Shown piece by piece: positions 18,021 through 26,082 of a DNA stretch of 64,000 bases. Origin of the DNA: Streptomyces sp. AA1529 (lineage in GTDB: Bacteria > Actinomycetota > Actinomycetes > Streptomycetales > Streptomycetaceae). A program made the position numbers and the translations under genes. Each line of letters opens with the position of its first letter. Position 1 is the stretch's first letter. The notes under the pieces are model-generated. The model worked only from the letters and a program-made list of their open reading frames with translations, did not search any database and had not been told where the DNA came from. The DNA lies in NCBI RefSeq assembly GCF_000280905.1, contig NZ_ALAP01000009.1, positions 51,261 through 115,260 of the forward strand, given 5' to 3'.

Positions 18021-18794
18021 ATGGCGGACATCGCGGGCGCCCCGACGCGGCGCAGCGCGGGCGAGATCGCCCGGGCCCGGCAGGCGCTGCTCTCCCGGCA
18101 TGCCCAGGTGATGGAGTCGGCGGCCGTCTCCCGGTGCGTGGGAGCCGACGCAGCCGACTGGCGGCGCTTCGGCCTGCACTGGGAGGACCTGGCGCCGGAA
18201 GGCCACGCCGCGTGGGACGACACACACCGCCTGCGCCGCTACGGGCACTTCTCGCTGGACCGCACCGGTGCGCTGCGCCCGGCGCCGCACCCGGCCTTCG
18301 CGCAGCCCGGGGACACCGGTCCCCTCCCGCTCGGGGACGACGGCCACATCGAGCCGCTCACCGACGTCTTCGCCGCGGACCCGCTCTTCAAGGCGCTGGT
18401 GCGGATGCTGGGCCGGATCGCGAGCTGTCTGCAGGACGCCGGGGTGTGGAGTGTCCGAGTGCATCCGATCCGGGTGGTGGCCTCGGCCGACCGGACCGTC
18501 CTGCCCGTCCCCGAGGGGCGGCACCGTGCCGGGGCGACGCTGGTGAGTTCCCTGCTGGTCGGCCGGCAGAACGCCGTCGGCGGCCGGCACACCGTCTACG
18601 CGCCCGACGGCACCCGGCTGCTGACCGCCACCCTGCACGAGCCGGGCAGTCTGCTGCTCGGCGACGACCGGGCCACCCTGCACGAGGTGGGCGCCGTCCG
18701 TCCCGCGGAGACCACCGGGCCGGCGCGCCGGGACGTGCTGGTGACCACGCTGACGGCACACCGCAGCGCGGAGCGTGACGCCCAAGTGGGCTAG
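18021..18794 (+). CDS. 2OG-Fe(II) dioxygenase-like protein (2OG-Fe_Oxy_2 family) with a substituted metal ligand
   Basis: 257 residues. The C-terminal half matches the 2OG-Fe_Oxy_2 family, of which isoleucine hydroxylase is a member: [17 protein letters not shown], then [27 protein letters not shown] and RRDVLVTTL. In active members the first motif reads H-x-D, where His and Asp bind iron. Here it is H-R-A, so the Asp ligand is missing. The distal His (LHEV) and the 2-oxoglutarate Arg remain. The enzyme may be inactive, use a halogenase-like open site, or have been reassigned. ATG 18021 has a GGGAGGTG ribosome site. It lies between pkaB and prfB; its substrate is unknown. Confidence 0.7.
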   Translation: MADIAGAPTRRSAGEIARARQALLSRHAQVMESAAVSRCVGADAADWRRFGLHWEDLAPEGHAAWDDTHRLRRYGHFSLDRTGALRPAPHPAFAQPGDTGPLPLGDDGHIEPLTDVFAADPLFKALVRMLGRIASCLQDAGVWSVRVHPIRVVASADRTVLPVPEGRHRAGATLVSSLLVGRQNAVGGRHTVYAPDGTRLLTATLHEPGSLLLGDDRATLHEVGAVRPAETTGPARRDVLVTTLTAHRSAERDAQVG

Positions 18795-18829
18795 GGCTGG
18801 GGTGGCGGCTTGCGGTTAGGGTGGGGAGC

Positions 18830-19945
18830 GTGGCAGTCGTCGATGTATCCGAAGAGCTGAAGTCCCTCTCCTCCACCATGGAGTCGATCGAGGCCGTCCT
18901 TGACCTGGGCAAAATGCGGTCGGACATCGCCGCGCTCGAGGAGCGGGCGGCGGCCCCCGACCTGTGGGACGACGTCGAGAACGCGCAGAAGCTGACCAGC
19001 CGGCTCTCCTATCTCCAGGGGCAGCTGCGCAGAGTCGAGGAGCTGCGGGGGCGGATCGACGACGTCGGGGTGCTCTTCGAGCTGGCCGAGAGCGAGGACG
19101 ACGCGGACGCCCGCGCCGAGGCGGACAACGAGCTGGCCGCGGTCCGCAAGACGGTGGACGAGCTGGAGGTCCGCACGCTGCTGTCCGGCGAGTACGACCC
19201 GCGTGAGGCGGTCGTCAGCGTCCGCGCCGAGGCGGGCGGTGTGGACGCCGCCGACTTCGCCGAGCAGCTGATGCGCATGTACCTGCGCTGGGCCGAGCGC
19301 CGGGACTATCCCACCGAGGTGTTCGACATCTCCTACGCGGAGGAGGCGGGCATCAAGTCCGCGACCTTCACGGTGAAGGCGCCGTACGCCTACGGCACGC
19401 TCTCGGTGGAGCAGGGCACGCACCGGATGGTGCGGATCTCGCCGTTCGACAACCAGGGCCGCCGCCAGACCTCGTTCGCCGGGGTCGAGGTGCTTCCGGT
19501 CGTGGAGCAGGTGGACCACATCGACATCCCGGAGAACGAGCTGCGGATCGACGTCTTCCGCTCCTCGGGGCCCGGTGGCCAGTCGGTGAACACCACGGAC
19601 TCGGCGGTGCGCATGACGCACCTGCCGACCGGGATCGTCGTCTCCTGCCAGAACGAGAAGTCGCAGATCCAGAACCGCGCCGCCGCCATGCGTGTCATGC
19701 AGGCGCGACTGCTCGCCCACCGCCGCCAGGAGGAGCAGGCCAAGATGGACGCGCTCAAGGGCGACGGCGGCAACTCCTGGGGCAGCCAGATGCGTTCGTA
19801 CGTCCTGCACCCGTACCAGATGGTCAAGGACCTGCGCACCGAGTACGAGGTGGGCAACCCGCAGGGCGTGCTCGACGGCGACATCGACAGCTTCCTGGAG
19901 GCCGGTATCCGCTGGCGCAAGCAGCAGGAGCAGGCCCAGAACTGA
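18830..19945 (+). CDS. prfB: Peptide chain release factor 2
   Basis: 371 residues. Recognises UGA and UAA and triggers peptide release on the ribosome. The GGQ catalytic motif is present as [13 protein letters not shown] (about residues 245-255). The RF2 stop-codon motif SPF is in [12 protein letters not shown] normal N-terminal coiled coil ([16 protein letters not shown]) is present. GTG 18830 gives [10 protein letters not shown], the form I recall for Streptomyces. An in-frame GTG at 18821 is less likely. The reading frame is continuous: the UGA-dependent +1 frameshift of enterobacterial prfB is absent. TAGGGT at 18813-18818 is a possible -10, which would give a nearly leaderless message. 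Confidence 0.96.
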   Translation: MAVVDVSEELKSLSSTMESIEAVLDLGKMRSDIAALEERAAAPDLWDDVENAQKLTSRLSYLQGQLRRVEELRGRIDDVGVLFELAESEDDADARAEADNELAAVRKTVDELEVRTLLSGEYDPREAVVSVRAEAGGVDAADFAEQLMRMYLRWAERRDYPTEVFDISYAEEAGIKSATFTVKAPYAYGTLSVEQGTHRMVRISPFDNQGRRQTSFAGVEVLPVVEQVDHIDIPENELRIDVFRSSGPGGQSVNTTDSAVRMTHLPTGIVVSCQNEKSQIQNRAAAMRVMQARLLAHRRQEEQAKMDALKGDGGNSWGSQMRSYVLHPYQMVKDLRTEYEVGNPQGVLDGDIDSFLEAGIRWRKQQEQAQN

Positions 19946-20212
19946 CGTCGCGGCAGGCTTCGTCGGGCATGCCTCGGGCCTGTTCGACGGATCTTCGCTT
20001 GACGCGCATACGAGGGCTGGGGAAAGCTGTTGGCTCGGCATGCCTGTGTCAGGAGCGCATGAACGGGGCGAGAGAGCCCCGGTGAAGACGGCGGCAGTCC
20101 GGGTGGGGGTACGACATCGCCTCGACATCGCCTCGACGGCAAGCCCGGTGCGGATCGCGCTCCACGCGCAGCGGCCCCATCCACGAGTACAGCTACTGGG
20201 GGTAGTTGGAAC

Positions 20213-21019
20213 ATGAGCAAATCGAAGACGCGGCTGCGGGTCGCGCGGATCGCCGCAGCGGCAGTGTTCGCCGCGGGCGCCTCGCTGACCGCCGCAGGTG
20301 CCGCGCAGGCCGCCGATGTGCCGGGTGACGGTGACTCCGGCGGCATCCTCGGCGGCATTTTCGGCGGTGGCGACAGCGGCGGCGGTGACAGCGGCGGCGA
20401 CAGCGGCGGCGACAACGGCATCGGCGGCGGCGACGGCGGCATCGGCGGGGACGACGGCGGCATCGGCGGCACTGTCATCGGCGGCAACGACGGTGGCAGC
20501 GGCAACGACGGTGGCAACGGCAACGCCGGTGGCAACGACGGCGGTGTCGCCGACGGCGGCAACGGCAACGACGGCGGCAACGCCAACGGCAACGACGGTG
20601 GCAACGGCAACGCCGGCGGCAACGACGGTGGCAACGGCAACGCCGGTGGCAACGACGGCGGTGTCGCCGACGGCGGCAACGGCAACGACGGCGGCAACGG
20701 CAACGGCGGCAACGGCAACGGCGGCAACGGCAACGGTGGTGGCGGCGAGGAGCCGGCGACCACCGGTGGTTCCGGCGGTGGCGGCGACGACACCTGCGAC
20801 CTCGACGGTGACCAGGTGAAGTGCGAGGTCGGCACCAACCCGGACAGCGCGGGCAGCCAGCCGGTCCAGGACAGCAAGCCGGAGGCGCCGAAGGACGAGC
20901 TGGCCGAGACCGGTTCGGGCGAGACGACCTTCCTGCTGGTGGGCGCGGCGACGATGATCGCCGGTGGCGTTGGGTTCCGCCTGATGCCGAGGCTCGCCTC
21001 GCGGCGCACCGCCGCCTGA
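20213..21019 (+). CDS. Secreted, sortase-anchored (LAETG) Gly/Asn/Asp-repeat surface protein
   Basis: 268 residues. Signal peptide about 1-33 (basic start, AAAAVFAAGASLTAAG, cleavage near AQAAD). A long Gly/Asn/Asp repeat follows, built from GGNDGG, GNGNAGG and GNGNGG units (about 40-180). After that are a short acidic region with two Cys (DDTCDLDGDQVKCEVG) and a cell-wall sorting signal: LAETG, a hydrophobic segment and RLASRRTAA. LAXTG is the known recognition motif of class E sortases of high-GC Gram-positives. The two cysteines may form a disulfide. Purpose unknown; the repeat looks like a flexible stalk or matrix component. A strong terminator follows. Confidence 0.85.
   Translation: MSKSKTRLRVARIAAAAVFAAGASLTAAGAAQAADVPGDGDSGGILGGIFGGGDSGGGDSGGDSGGDNGIGGGDGGIGGDDGGIGGTVIGGNDGGSGNDGGNGNAGGNDGGVADGGNGNDGGNANGNDGGNGNAGGNDGGNGNAGGNDGGVADGGNGNDGGNGNGGNGNGGNGNGGGGEEPATTGGSGGGGDDTCDLDGDQVKCEVGTNPDSAGSQPVQDSKPEAPKDELAETGSGETTFLLVGAATMIAGGVGFRLMPRLASRRTAA
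20400..20745 (+). repeat. Intragenic repeats in the LAETG surface-protein gene
   Basis: Dense aacggc/gacggc codon repeats. A 76-base block at 20507-20582 recurs exactly at 20624-20699 (period 117 bases, 39 codons), showing a recent in-frame duplication. Length here is likely to vary between strains. Confidence 0.85.
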
Positions 21020-21131
21020 GGAAGTCAGGCGCCTGAGGAGTCAGGCTCGCACCAGCGCGCCGGGGCGCGGGGGTCTTCGGACCGCCGCAACCCGGCGCGT
21101 TCGTGTTTTCCGGTGACGACACACCGTCCGG

Positions 21132-21158
21132 CGTCCCGGCGGGTCACCCGCCGGGACG
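21132..21158 (+). terminator. Hairpin terminator after the LAETG protein gene
   Basis: Perfect 12-bp stem (21132-21143 with 21147-21158, cgtcccggcggg and its complement) around a tca loop. No T-tract, as is common in Streptomyces. It sits between the plus-strand surface-protein gene and the minus-strand small gene ending at 21188, so it can serve both. Confidence 0.7.
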
Positions 21159-21187
21159 GCGCTCGTGCACGGCGCGCGTCTGCGACG

Positions 21188-21382
21188 TCACGCCGTGGCT
21201 ACGCGCTGTGCCACAAGTGTTACCGCTATCAGTGCCGCCAGCAGGGCGATCAGCGCCGCCGGGGACAGATGCGCCAGCGGGGCCTCCCGGTGCAGCCGTT
21301 CCCGGTGGGCACGGCACACGGCGCAGCGCCCCTCGTTCACGGGCCCCGCGCAGTTGGCACACACCAGTCGATCGCATGTCAT
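21188..21382 (-). CDS. Small zinc-ribbon membrane protein
   Basis: 64 residues. Two CxxC pairs near the N-terminus (LVCANCAG and RCAVCRAHR) form a probable zinc ribbon. One membrane segment follows (PAALIALLAALIAVTLVAQRV). The ribosome site is excellent: gaggaggagttcgc directly before ATG 21382. This and the Cys spacing argue for a real gene despite its size. Divergent from ftsE and located in the cell-division gene neighbourhood. Function unknown. Confidence 0.75.
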   Translation of the reverse strand: MTCDRLVCANCAGPVNEGRCAVCRAHRERLHREAPLAHLSPAALIALLAALIAVTLVAQRVATA

Positions 21383-21647
21383 GCGAACTCCTCCTCAGTC
21401 GCGCCAACGACACCCGTGAGTGATTCGTTCCCCAGGGGTGCTCGATTCCACTCTGCCAGGTGAGGCGGCTCCACGCAGAAACAGGCAGGTGGGGCGCGGG
21501 GGCGGGGCGAGGGCGCGGGTGCCGCGTGCGCGGCACGCCACGCTTCGCGTATGGTCGCCCACACCGCTCCCGGCTGACGCCGGAGGGCGTCCCAGGGGGC
21601 CGCACCGCGGTTTCCGTTGTCCCTACCCAGGTCGACGTGGTGTATCC

Positions 21648-22337
21648 GTGATCCGATTCGACAGCGTCTCCAAGTCCTATCCCAAGCAGAACCGCCCGGC
21701 GCTCCGCGATGTCTCGCTGGAGGTCGAGCGCGGCGAGTTCGTGTTCCTGGTGGGCTCCTCCGGTTCCGGCAAGTCCACCTTCCTGCGGCTGCTCCTGCGC
21801 GAGGAGCGGGCCAGCTCCGGCCAGGTGCATGTACTCGGCAAGGACCTGGCGCGGCTGTCCAACTGGAAGGTGCCGCAGATGCGGCGGCAGCTCGGCACGG
21901 TCTTCCAGGACTTCCGGCTGCTGGGCAACAAGACCGTCGGGCAGAACGTCGCCTTCGCGCTGGAGGTCATCGGCAAGTCGCGCGGCCAGATCCGCAAGAC
22001 GGTCCCCGAGGTCCTCGACCTGGTCGGCCTGGGCGGCAAGGAGGAGCGGATGCCCGGCGAGCTGTCCGGCGGCGAGCAGCAGCGGGTCGCCATCGCGCGG
22101 GCCTTCGCCAACCGCCCGATGCTGCTGATCGCCGACGAGCCGACCGGCAACCTGGACCCGCAGACCTCCGTCGGCATCATGAAGCTGCTGGACCGGATCA
22201 ACCGCACGGGCACCACCGTGGTGATGGCCACCCACGATCAGCAGATCGTCGACCAGATGCGCAAGCGCGTCATCGAACTCGAGACGGGCCGCCTCGTGCG
22301 CGACCAGTCGCGCGGTGTCTACGGATACCAGCACTGA
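21648..22337 (+). CDS. ftsE: Cell division ATP-binding protein FtsE
   Basis: 229 residues. ABC ATPase with Walker [10 protein letters not shown]-loop VFQDFRLL, signature LSGGEQQR, Walker [13 protein letters not shown] and switch His in ATHDQQ. Partner of FtsX. In other bacteria FtsEX transmits ATP hydrolysis across the membrane to activate peptidoglycan hydrolases at division or during growth. GTG 21648 is chosen because [12 protein letters not shown] is the normal FtsE N-terminus; longer in-frame openings upstream lack homology. No Shine-Dalgarno is evident ahead of it, so initiation may be leaderless. ftsX follows after 41 bases. Confidence 0.96.
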   Translation: MIRFDSVSKSYPKQNRPALRDVSLEVERGEFVFLVGSSGSGKSTFLRLLLREERASSGQVHVLGKDLARLSNWKVPQMRRQLGTVFQDFRLLGNKTVGQNVAFALEVIGKSRGQIRKTVPEVLDLVGLGGKEERMPGELSGGEQQRVAIARAFANRPMLLIADEPTGNLDPQTSVGIMKLLDRINRTGTTVVMATHDQQIVDQMRKRVIELETGRLVRDQSRGVYGYQH

Positions 22338-22378
22338 GGCGACTGAGGCACCGGCACCAGCACTGAGGAAAGGACGCC

Positions 22379-23293
22379 ATGCGCGCCCAGTTCGTCCTGT
22401 CGGAGATCGGCGTCGGTCTCCGCCGCAATCTCACGATGACCTTCGCGGTGATCGTCTCGGTCGCCCTGTCGCTCGCGCTCGCGGGCGGCTCGCTGCTCGC
22501 TCAGGAGCAGGTGAGCACGATGAAGGGGTACTGGTTCGACAAGGTCCAGGTCTCGATCTACCTGTGCAACAAGAACGACGCCTCCTCGGACGACCCCAAC
22601 TGCGCCAAGGGCGCGGTCACCCGGCAGCAGAAGAGCGAGATCAAGGCTGACCTGAAGAAGCTCGACGTCGTCGAGAAGGTCTACCACGAGTCCGCCGACC
22701 AGGCGTACAAGCTGTACAAGAAGCAGTTCAAGGACTCGCCGCTGGCCGCCTCGCTGACGCCGGACCAGATGCAGGAGTCCTACCGGGTCAAACTCAAGGA
22801 CCCGACCAAGTACCAGGTGCTGCAGACCGCCTTCTCCGGCAGACAGGGAGTCCAGGAGGTACAGGACCAGCGCAAGACGCTGGAGCCGCTCTTCAACCTC
22901 CTCAACGGTATGAACATCGCGGCCCTGTGCGTGATGTCGCTGATGCTGGTGGTCGCGCTGCTGCTGATCGTCAACACCGTAAGGGTGTCGGCGTTCAGCA
23001 GGCGCCGGGAGACCGGGATCATGCGGCTGGTGGGCGCGTCCAGTTTCTACATCCAGATGCCGTTCATCCTGGAGGCCGCCATCGCGGGGCTGATCGGCGC
23101 CGGGTTCGCCTGTGTGCTGCTCGTCCTGGGCAAGTACCTCCTGATCAACAACTGGCTGCAGCAGAGGATCACCCTGATCGAGTTCATCGGCTGGGACGCG
23201 GTGGTCGCGGTGATGCCGTTGATCCTCGCGGTGGGGCTGCTGATGCCTGCCGTGGCAGCCTTCTTCACGTTGCGCAAGTACCTGAAGGTGTGA
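22379..23293 (+). CDS. ftsX: Cell division protein FtsX
   Basis: 304 residues. Layout typical of FtsX: one N-terminal membrane segment (MTFAVIVSVALSLALAGG), then a ~150-residue extracellular loop with a Cys pair (YLCNKNDASSDDPNCAKG), then three membrane segments in the C-terminal third. The cytoplasmic loop RRRETGIMRLVGAS is the expected FtsE contact. In mycobacteria the extracellular loop binds RipC to activate cell-wall hydrolysis; the S41 protease just downstream is a conserved neighbour. ATG 22379 has ggaaagga upstream. Confidence 0.95.
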   Translation: MRAQFVLSEIGVGLRRNLTMTFAVIVSVALSLALAGGSLLAQEQVSTMKGYWFDKVQVSIYLCNKNDASSDDPNCAKGAVTRQQKSEIKADLKKLDVVEKVYHESADQAYKLYKKQFKDSPLAASLTPDQMQESYRVKLKDPTKYQVLQTAFSGRQGVQEVQDQRKTLEPLFNLLNGMNIAALCVMSLMLVVALLLIVNTVRVSAFSRRRETGIMRLVGASSFYIQMPFILEAAIAGLIGAGFACVLLVLGKYLLINNWLQQRITLIEFIGWDAVVAVMPLILAVGLLMPAVAAFFTLRKYLKV

Positions 23294-23361
23294 CGCAGGC
23301 CGCGAGGCGCCGTGCACCCAACCCCCCGTGCGGCGCCCCGCACTGGCCTACACTCCGGACC

Positions 23362-24681
23362 ATGCCAGGCTCGTGGTTCCTCGAAACGCGCCCGCGCCGG
23401 CCGCGGCGCGGGGCCCTGACGATGGTCTTCGCCGGTGTGCTGGCGACCGGAGCCGCCACCGGAGCGTTCGGCGGGGAGCTGGCCGCCTTCGGGACGGCCG
23501 CTCCCGGCAGCGCCGCGCACGGCGCGGGCCGCAGCGCACTCGGCGGCCCGGCCGACGCCAAGGGCGAGTCCGCCGGCTCCCGCGGCGCCCGCGGCCGGAC
23601 CGGAGGCGACGCGGCGGACGCCGTGGTCAGCCGCAGCGGCGACCGCTGGTCCGCCGCCTACTCGGCCCGCGAGTACGAGGGGCTGCGCCAGGCCCTCGAC
23701 GGCTCCTACGTGGGGGTCGGCATCTCCGTACGGCAGACCCGGGCCGACGCACCGCGCACCGACGGCTCCGGGAGCGGCGCCGCGGACGCGGAGAGCGCCA
23801 CCGACCGCGCGGGCGGGCAGCGGGCCGGGCGCGGTACCGCCGTGCGGGTGGAGCGGGTGCAGCCCGGCAGCCCCGCCGACCGCGCCGGAATCCGGGCGGG
23901 CGACCGGCTGCGCTCGGTGGCCGGCCGGCACGTGACGGGCAAGCCGGTCACCGCCGTGGTGGCGCTGCTGCGCGGCTCGGACCCGGATTCCCCCGCCGAC
24001 GCGGCCGACCCCGGTACCCGGGTCCGGCTCCACCTCACCCGCGGCGGCCGTGACCTGCACCGCACGCTGCGCCGGGAGCGGCTGACGACCGAGTCGGTGC
24101 GGGTGGACCAGGTCGGCGACGGCGTCACCCGGGTCGCGATCCGCTCCTTCACCCGGGGCTCCGGCGAACAGGTGCGGAAGGCGGTCCGCGAGCGGGTACC
24201 CGAGACCGGGCCCGTCCTGCTGGACCTGCGGGGCAACTCCGGCGGCCTGGTGGACGAGGCGGTCACCGCGGCCGGGGCGTTCCTCGACGGCGGTCTCGTC
24301 GCCACCTACGACGACGACGGCACCGAGCACGCGCTGTACGCCGAGGACGACGCGGACCAGCCGGGCGACGTCGAGCGGCGCCCGCTGGTCGTCCTGGTCG
24401 ACGGCGGGACGATGAGCGCGGCCGAGATGCTCACGGGTGCGCTGCAGGACCGGGGCCGCGCCGTCGTGGTCGGCTCGCGCACCTTCGGCAAGGGCTCGGT
24501 GCAGATGCCCCGGCCCCAGTCCGACGGCTCCGTCGCCGAGCTGACGGTGGGGCACTACACGACTCCGTCGGGTCGCGACGTGGAGGGGCACGGCATCGCG
24601 CCCGACCTCTCGGTGCGCAGCAGGGGCGAGTCCATGGAGCGGGCCAGGACAGTATTGAGTGGCCTCGGGGCCCGGTCGTAG
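23362..24681 (+). CDS. S41-family C-terminal processing peptidase
   Basis: 439 residues. N-terminal membrane anchor or signal (about 18-37), then an Ala/Gly-rich linker, a PDZ domain (about 150-215; ADRAGIRAGDRLRSVAGRHV) and the S41 protease core. The catalytic Ser is in DGGTMSAAEM (about 352) and the Lys in TFGKGSVQ (about 376). RGNSGGLVDEAV is also typical. These proteases trim exported proteins from their C-termini. A long insert (about 120-145) splits the PDZ region. Lies between ftsX and smpB, an arrangement I recall from other Streptomyces; it may act on the division-linked wall machinery, which is inference. Confidence 0.92.
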   Translation: MPGSWFLETRPRRPRRGALTMVFAGVLATGAATGAFGGELAAFGTAAPGSAAHGAGRSALGGPADAKGESAGSRGARGRTGGDAADAVVSRSGDRWSAAYSAREYEGLRQALDGSYVGVGISVRQTRADAPRTDGSGSGAADAESATDRAGGQRAGRGTAVRVERVQPGSPADRAGIRAGDRLRSVAGRHVTGKPVTAVVALLRGSDPDSPADAADPGTRVRLHLTRGGRDLHRTLRRERLTTESVRVDQVGDGVTRVAIRSFTRGSGEQVRKAVRERVPETGPVLLDLRGNSGGLVDEAVTAAGAFLDGGLVATYDDDGTEHALYAEDDADQPGDVERRPLVVLVDGGTMSAAEMLTGALQDRGRAVVVGSRTFGKGSVQMPRPQSDGSVAELTVGHYTTPSGRDVEGHGIAPDLSVRSRGESMERARTVLSGLGARS

Positions 24682-24699
24682 TGGGAGAATGGACCGGCT

Positions 24700-25230
24700 A
24701 TGGCGAAGATGAAGACGACACGGACCAATGCCAAGGCCAAGGCCAAGGACGACAAGGACGCCCGGAAGCTCATCGCGCAGAACAAGAAGGCGCGTCATGA
24801 CTACCTCGTGCTGGACACGTACGAGTGCGGCATCGCGCTGACGGGCACCGAGGTCAAGTCGCTGCGCCAGGGCCGTGCCTCGCTCGTCGACGGCTTCGCC
24901 CAGATCGACGGCGGCGAGGCCTGGCTGCACAACGTGCACATCCCGGAGTACGCGCAGGGCACCTGGACCAACCACGCGGCCCGGCGCAAGCGGAAGCTGC
25001 TGCTCCATCGGGCCGAGATCGACAAGCTCACCGGCAAGCTCCAGGAGACCGGCTACACCCTGGTCCCGCTCCAGCTCTACTTCTACCGGGGCCGGGCCAA
25101 GGTGGAGATCGCCCTGGCCAAGGGCAAGAAGGAGTACGACAAGCGGCAGACGCTCCGCGAGAAGCAGGACCGCCGCGAGGCGGAACGCGCCGTCTCGACG
25201 GTCCGCCGCCGCCAGCGCGCGAGCGTCTGA
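24700..25230 (+). CDS. smpB: SsrA-binding protein SmpB
   Basis: 176 residues. Binds the tRNA-like domain of tmRNA and takes the place of the codon-anticodon helix during trans-translation. Conserved segments: [47 protein letters not shown] and [19 protein letters not shown]. The C-terminal basic tail is also present. A ~20-residue Lys/Asp-rich leader precedes the conserved core. ATG 24700 lies 18 bases after the protease stop. Its RNA partner ssrA begins 130 bases downstream. Confidence 0.97.
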   Translation: MAKMKTTRTNAKAKAKDDKDARKLIAQNKKARHDYLVLDTYECGIALTGTEVKSLRQGRASLVDGFAQIDGGEAWLHNVHIPEYAQGTWTNHAARRKRKLLLHRAEIDKLTGKLQETGYTLVPLQLYFYRGRAKVEIALAKGKKEYDKRQTLREKQDRREAERAVSTVRRRQRASV

Positions 25231-25271
25231 GGCCGCTGCTGCGGAGCACGGTCCCGTCGGCGCCGAAATGG

Positions 25272-25302
25272 TTGGCATCGCCGCGGCCGGGTCGCGTAGT
25301 AT
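25272..25302 (+). promoter_or_regulatory. Putative ssrA promoter
   Basis: TTGGCA at 25272-25277 and TAGTAT at 25297-25302, spaced 19 bases, resemble a vegetative promoter. Initiation would fall near 25309, leaving a ~50-base leader before mature tmRNA. The leader contains a small perfect hairpin (ccaccc-gtga-gggtgg, 25321-25336) and would be removed by RNase P. Confidence 0.55.
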
Positions 25303-25360
25303 GGGAGCAGCATGACGGCACCACCCGTGAGGGTGGCTGTGCAGATTGTCAACTCAACAC

Positions 25361-25730
25361 GGGGATGATCGGTTTCGACAGCGAACGTCGAAGCAGGGGA
25401 AGCGAGCCGAGGAACGCGGCAATGATCTCGTTAACCATGTGCCGCAAAAAAATAATCGCCAACACCAAGCGCGATTCCTTCGCCCTCGCTGCCTGAGCAG
25501 CGACCTGCGAAGTGTCAGCCCGGGGTAGTTTCCGCCCCGGTTCCTGGCATCAGCTAAGGAAACTCACCGCGTAGGTCCGGTCACGGGACCTACCGGGACA
25601 TCGAACAGTGACTGGGCCCGTCGGAGACTTGTCCGCGTGATCTCCGGGGCCGAGAAAATCGCAGCGGACTGCGCTCGGAGAAGCCCTGTTTCCACTTCGT
25701 TGGACGCGGGTTCGATTCCCGCCATCTCCA
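25361..25730 (+). ncRNA. ssrA: Transfer-messenger RNA (tmRNA)
   Basis: The 5' end GGGGATGATCGGTTTCGACA pairs with the 3' CATCTCC to form the acceptor stem. The T-arm is gcgggttcgattcccgc. The tag frame begins at the resume codon GCC 25458. Rescues ribosomes stalled on broken messages, with SmpB. The 3' terminus reads catctcc-a-cga, so the CCA end is apparently not encoded and must be added after transcription. A strong terminator hairpin starts ten bases downstream. Confidence 0.97.
25458..25496 (+). other. ssrA: tmRNA-encoded proteolysis tag (12 residues)
   Basis: Reads ANTKRDSFALAA then TGA. The ends match the Streptomyces tag I remember (ANTKRDSSQQAFALAA) but four central residues are absent. 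The C-terminal ALAA is the known degradation signal for Clp proteases. Confidence 0.9.
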
Positions 25731-25739
25731 CGAAGGCGA

Positions 25740-25781
25740 AAGGCGAGGTGTGCCCACGGAATGCGTGGGCCACCTCGCCTT
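25740..25781 (+). terminator. ssrA terminator hairpin
   Basis: Stem of 11 + 7 bp (aaggcgaggtg / cacctcgcctt and gcccacg / cgtgggc) with one bulged T and loop gaatg. Followed by tcgtcgtttc. It starts 10 bases past the mature 3' end of tmRNA. Confidence 0.85.
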
Positions 25782-25850
25782 CGTCGTTTCTGCGCGGCTG
25801 TCGCCGCGCGTGCGGGGGCTTCGCCACCCGCGGCCCCCCTTTTTCGCGGC
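25747..25850 (+). repeat. Terminator-cassette direct repeat, copy 1
   Basis: 104 bases shared with copy 2 at 25882-25986, with one substitution and one T-run length difference. The unit contains half of the ssrA terminator, a second hairpin (gcgcggc-tgtc-gccgcgc) and a third GC-rich hairpin ending in cccccctttttcgcgg. It is therefore a stack of terminator-like structures. Confidence 0.9.
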
Positions 25851-25881
25851 GTGCGGGGTGCCCGGTGGGTGTGGTGGGCGG

Positions 25882-25986
25882 GGTGTGTCCACGGAATGCG
25901 TGGGCCACCTCGCCTTCGTCGTTTCTGCGCGGCTGTCGCCGCGCGTGCGGGGGCTTCGCCACCCGCGGCCCCCCTTTTTTCGCGGC
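25882..25986 (+). repeat. Terminator-cassette direct repeat, copy 2
   Basis: 105 bases, near-identical to copy 1 and separated from it by 31 bases. The left arm of its first hairpin is partly lost (ggtgtgtccacg), so that stem is shorter, but the second and third hairpins and the T-run (six T) are intact. No gene in 25731-26082. Confidence 0.9.
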
Positions 25987-26082
25987 CAGCAGGGGCTTCG
26001 CCTCCTGTTCCTGGTGTTCGGTCTTTCCTGATGGTCCTGACCTGCTCTTTCCCCGCCTCCGGCAGCGTGCTGTGATGGGGGG

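Noticed and set aside
18830..19000. Programmed +1 frameshift in prfB
   Set aside because: The frame is continuous from the start; no internal UGA with a slippery site.
20400..20745. CRISPR-like repetitive array
   Set aside because: Repeats are in-frame codon repeats of a Gly/Asn surface protein, without spacers of constant length.
25700..26082. Integrated element with attL/attR at the ssrA 3' end
   Set aside because: No integrase and no second copy of the tmRNA 3' end seen in the window; the repeats present are of the terminator region, not of ssrA itself.
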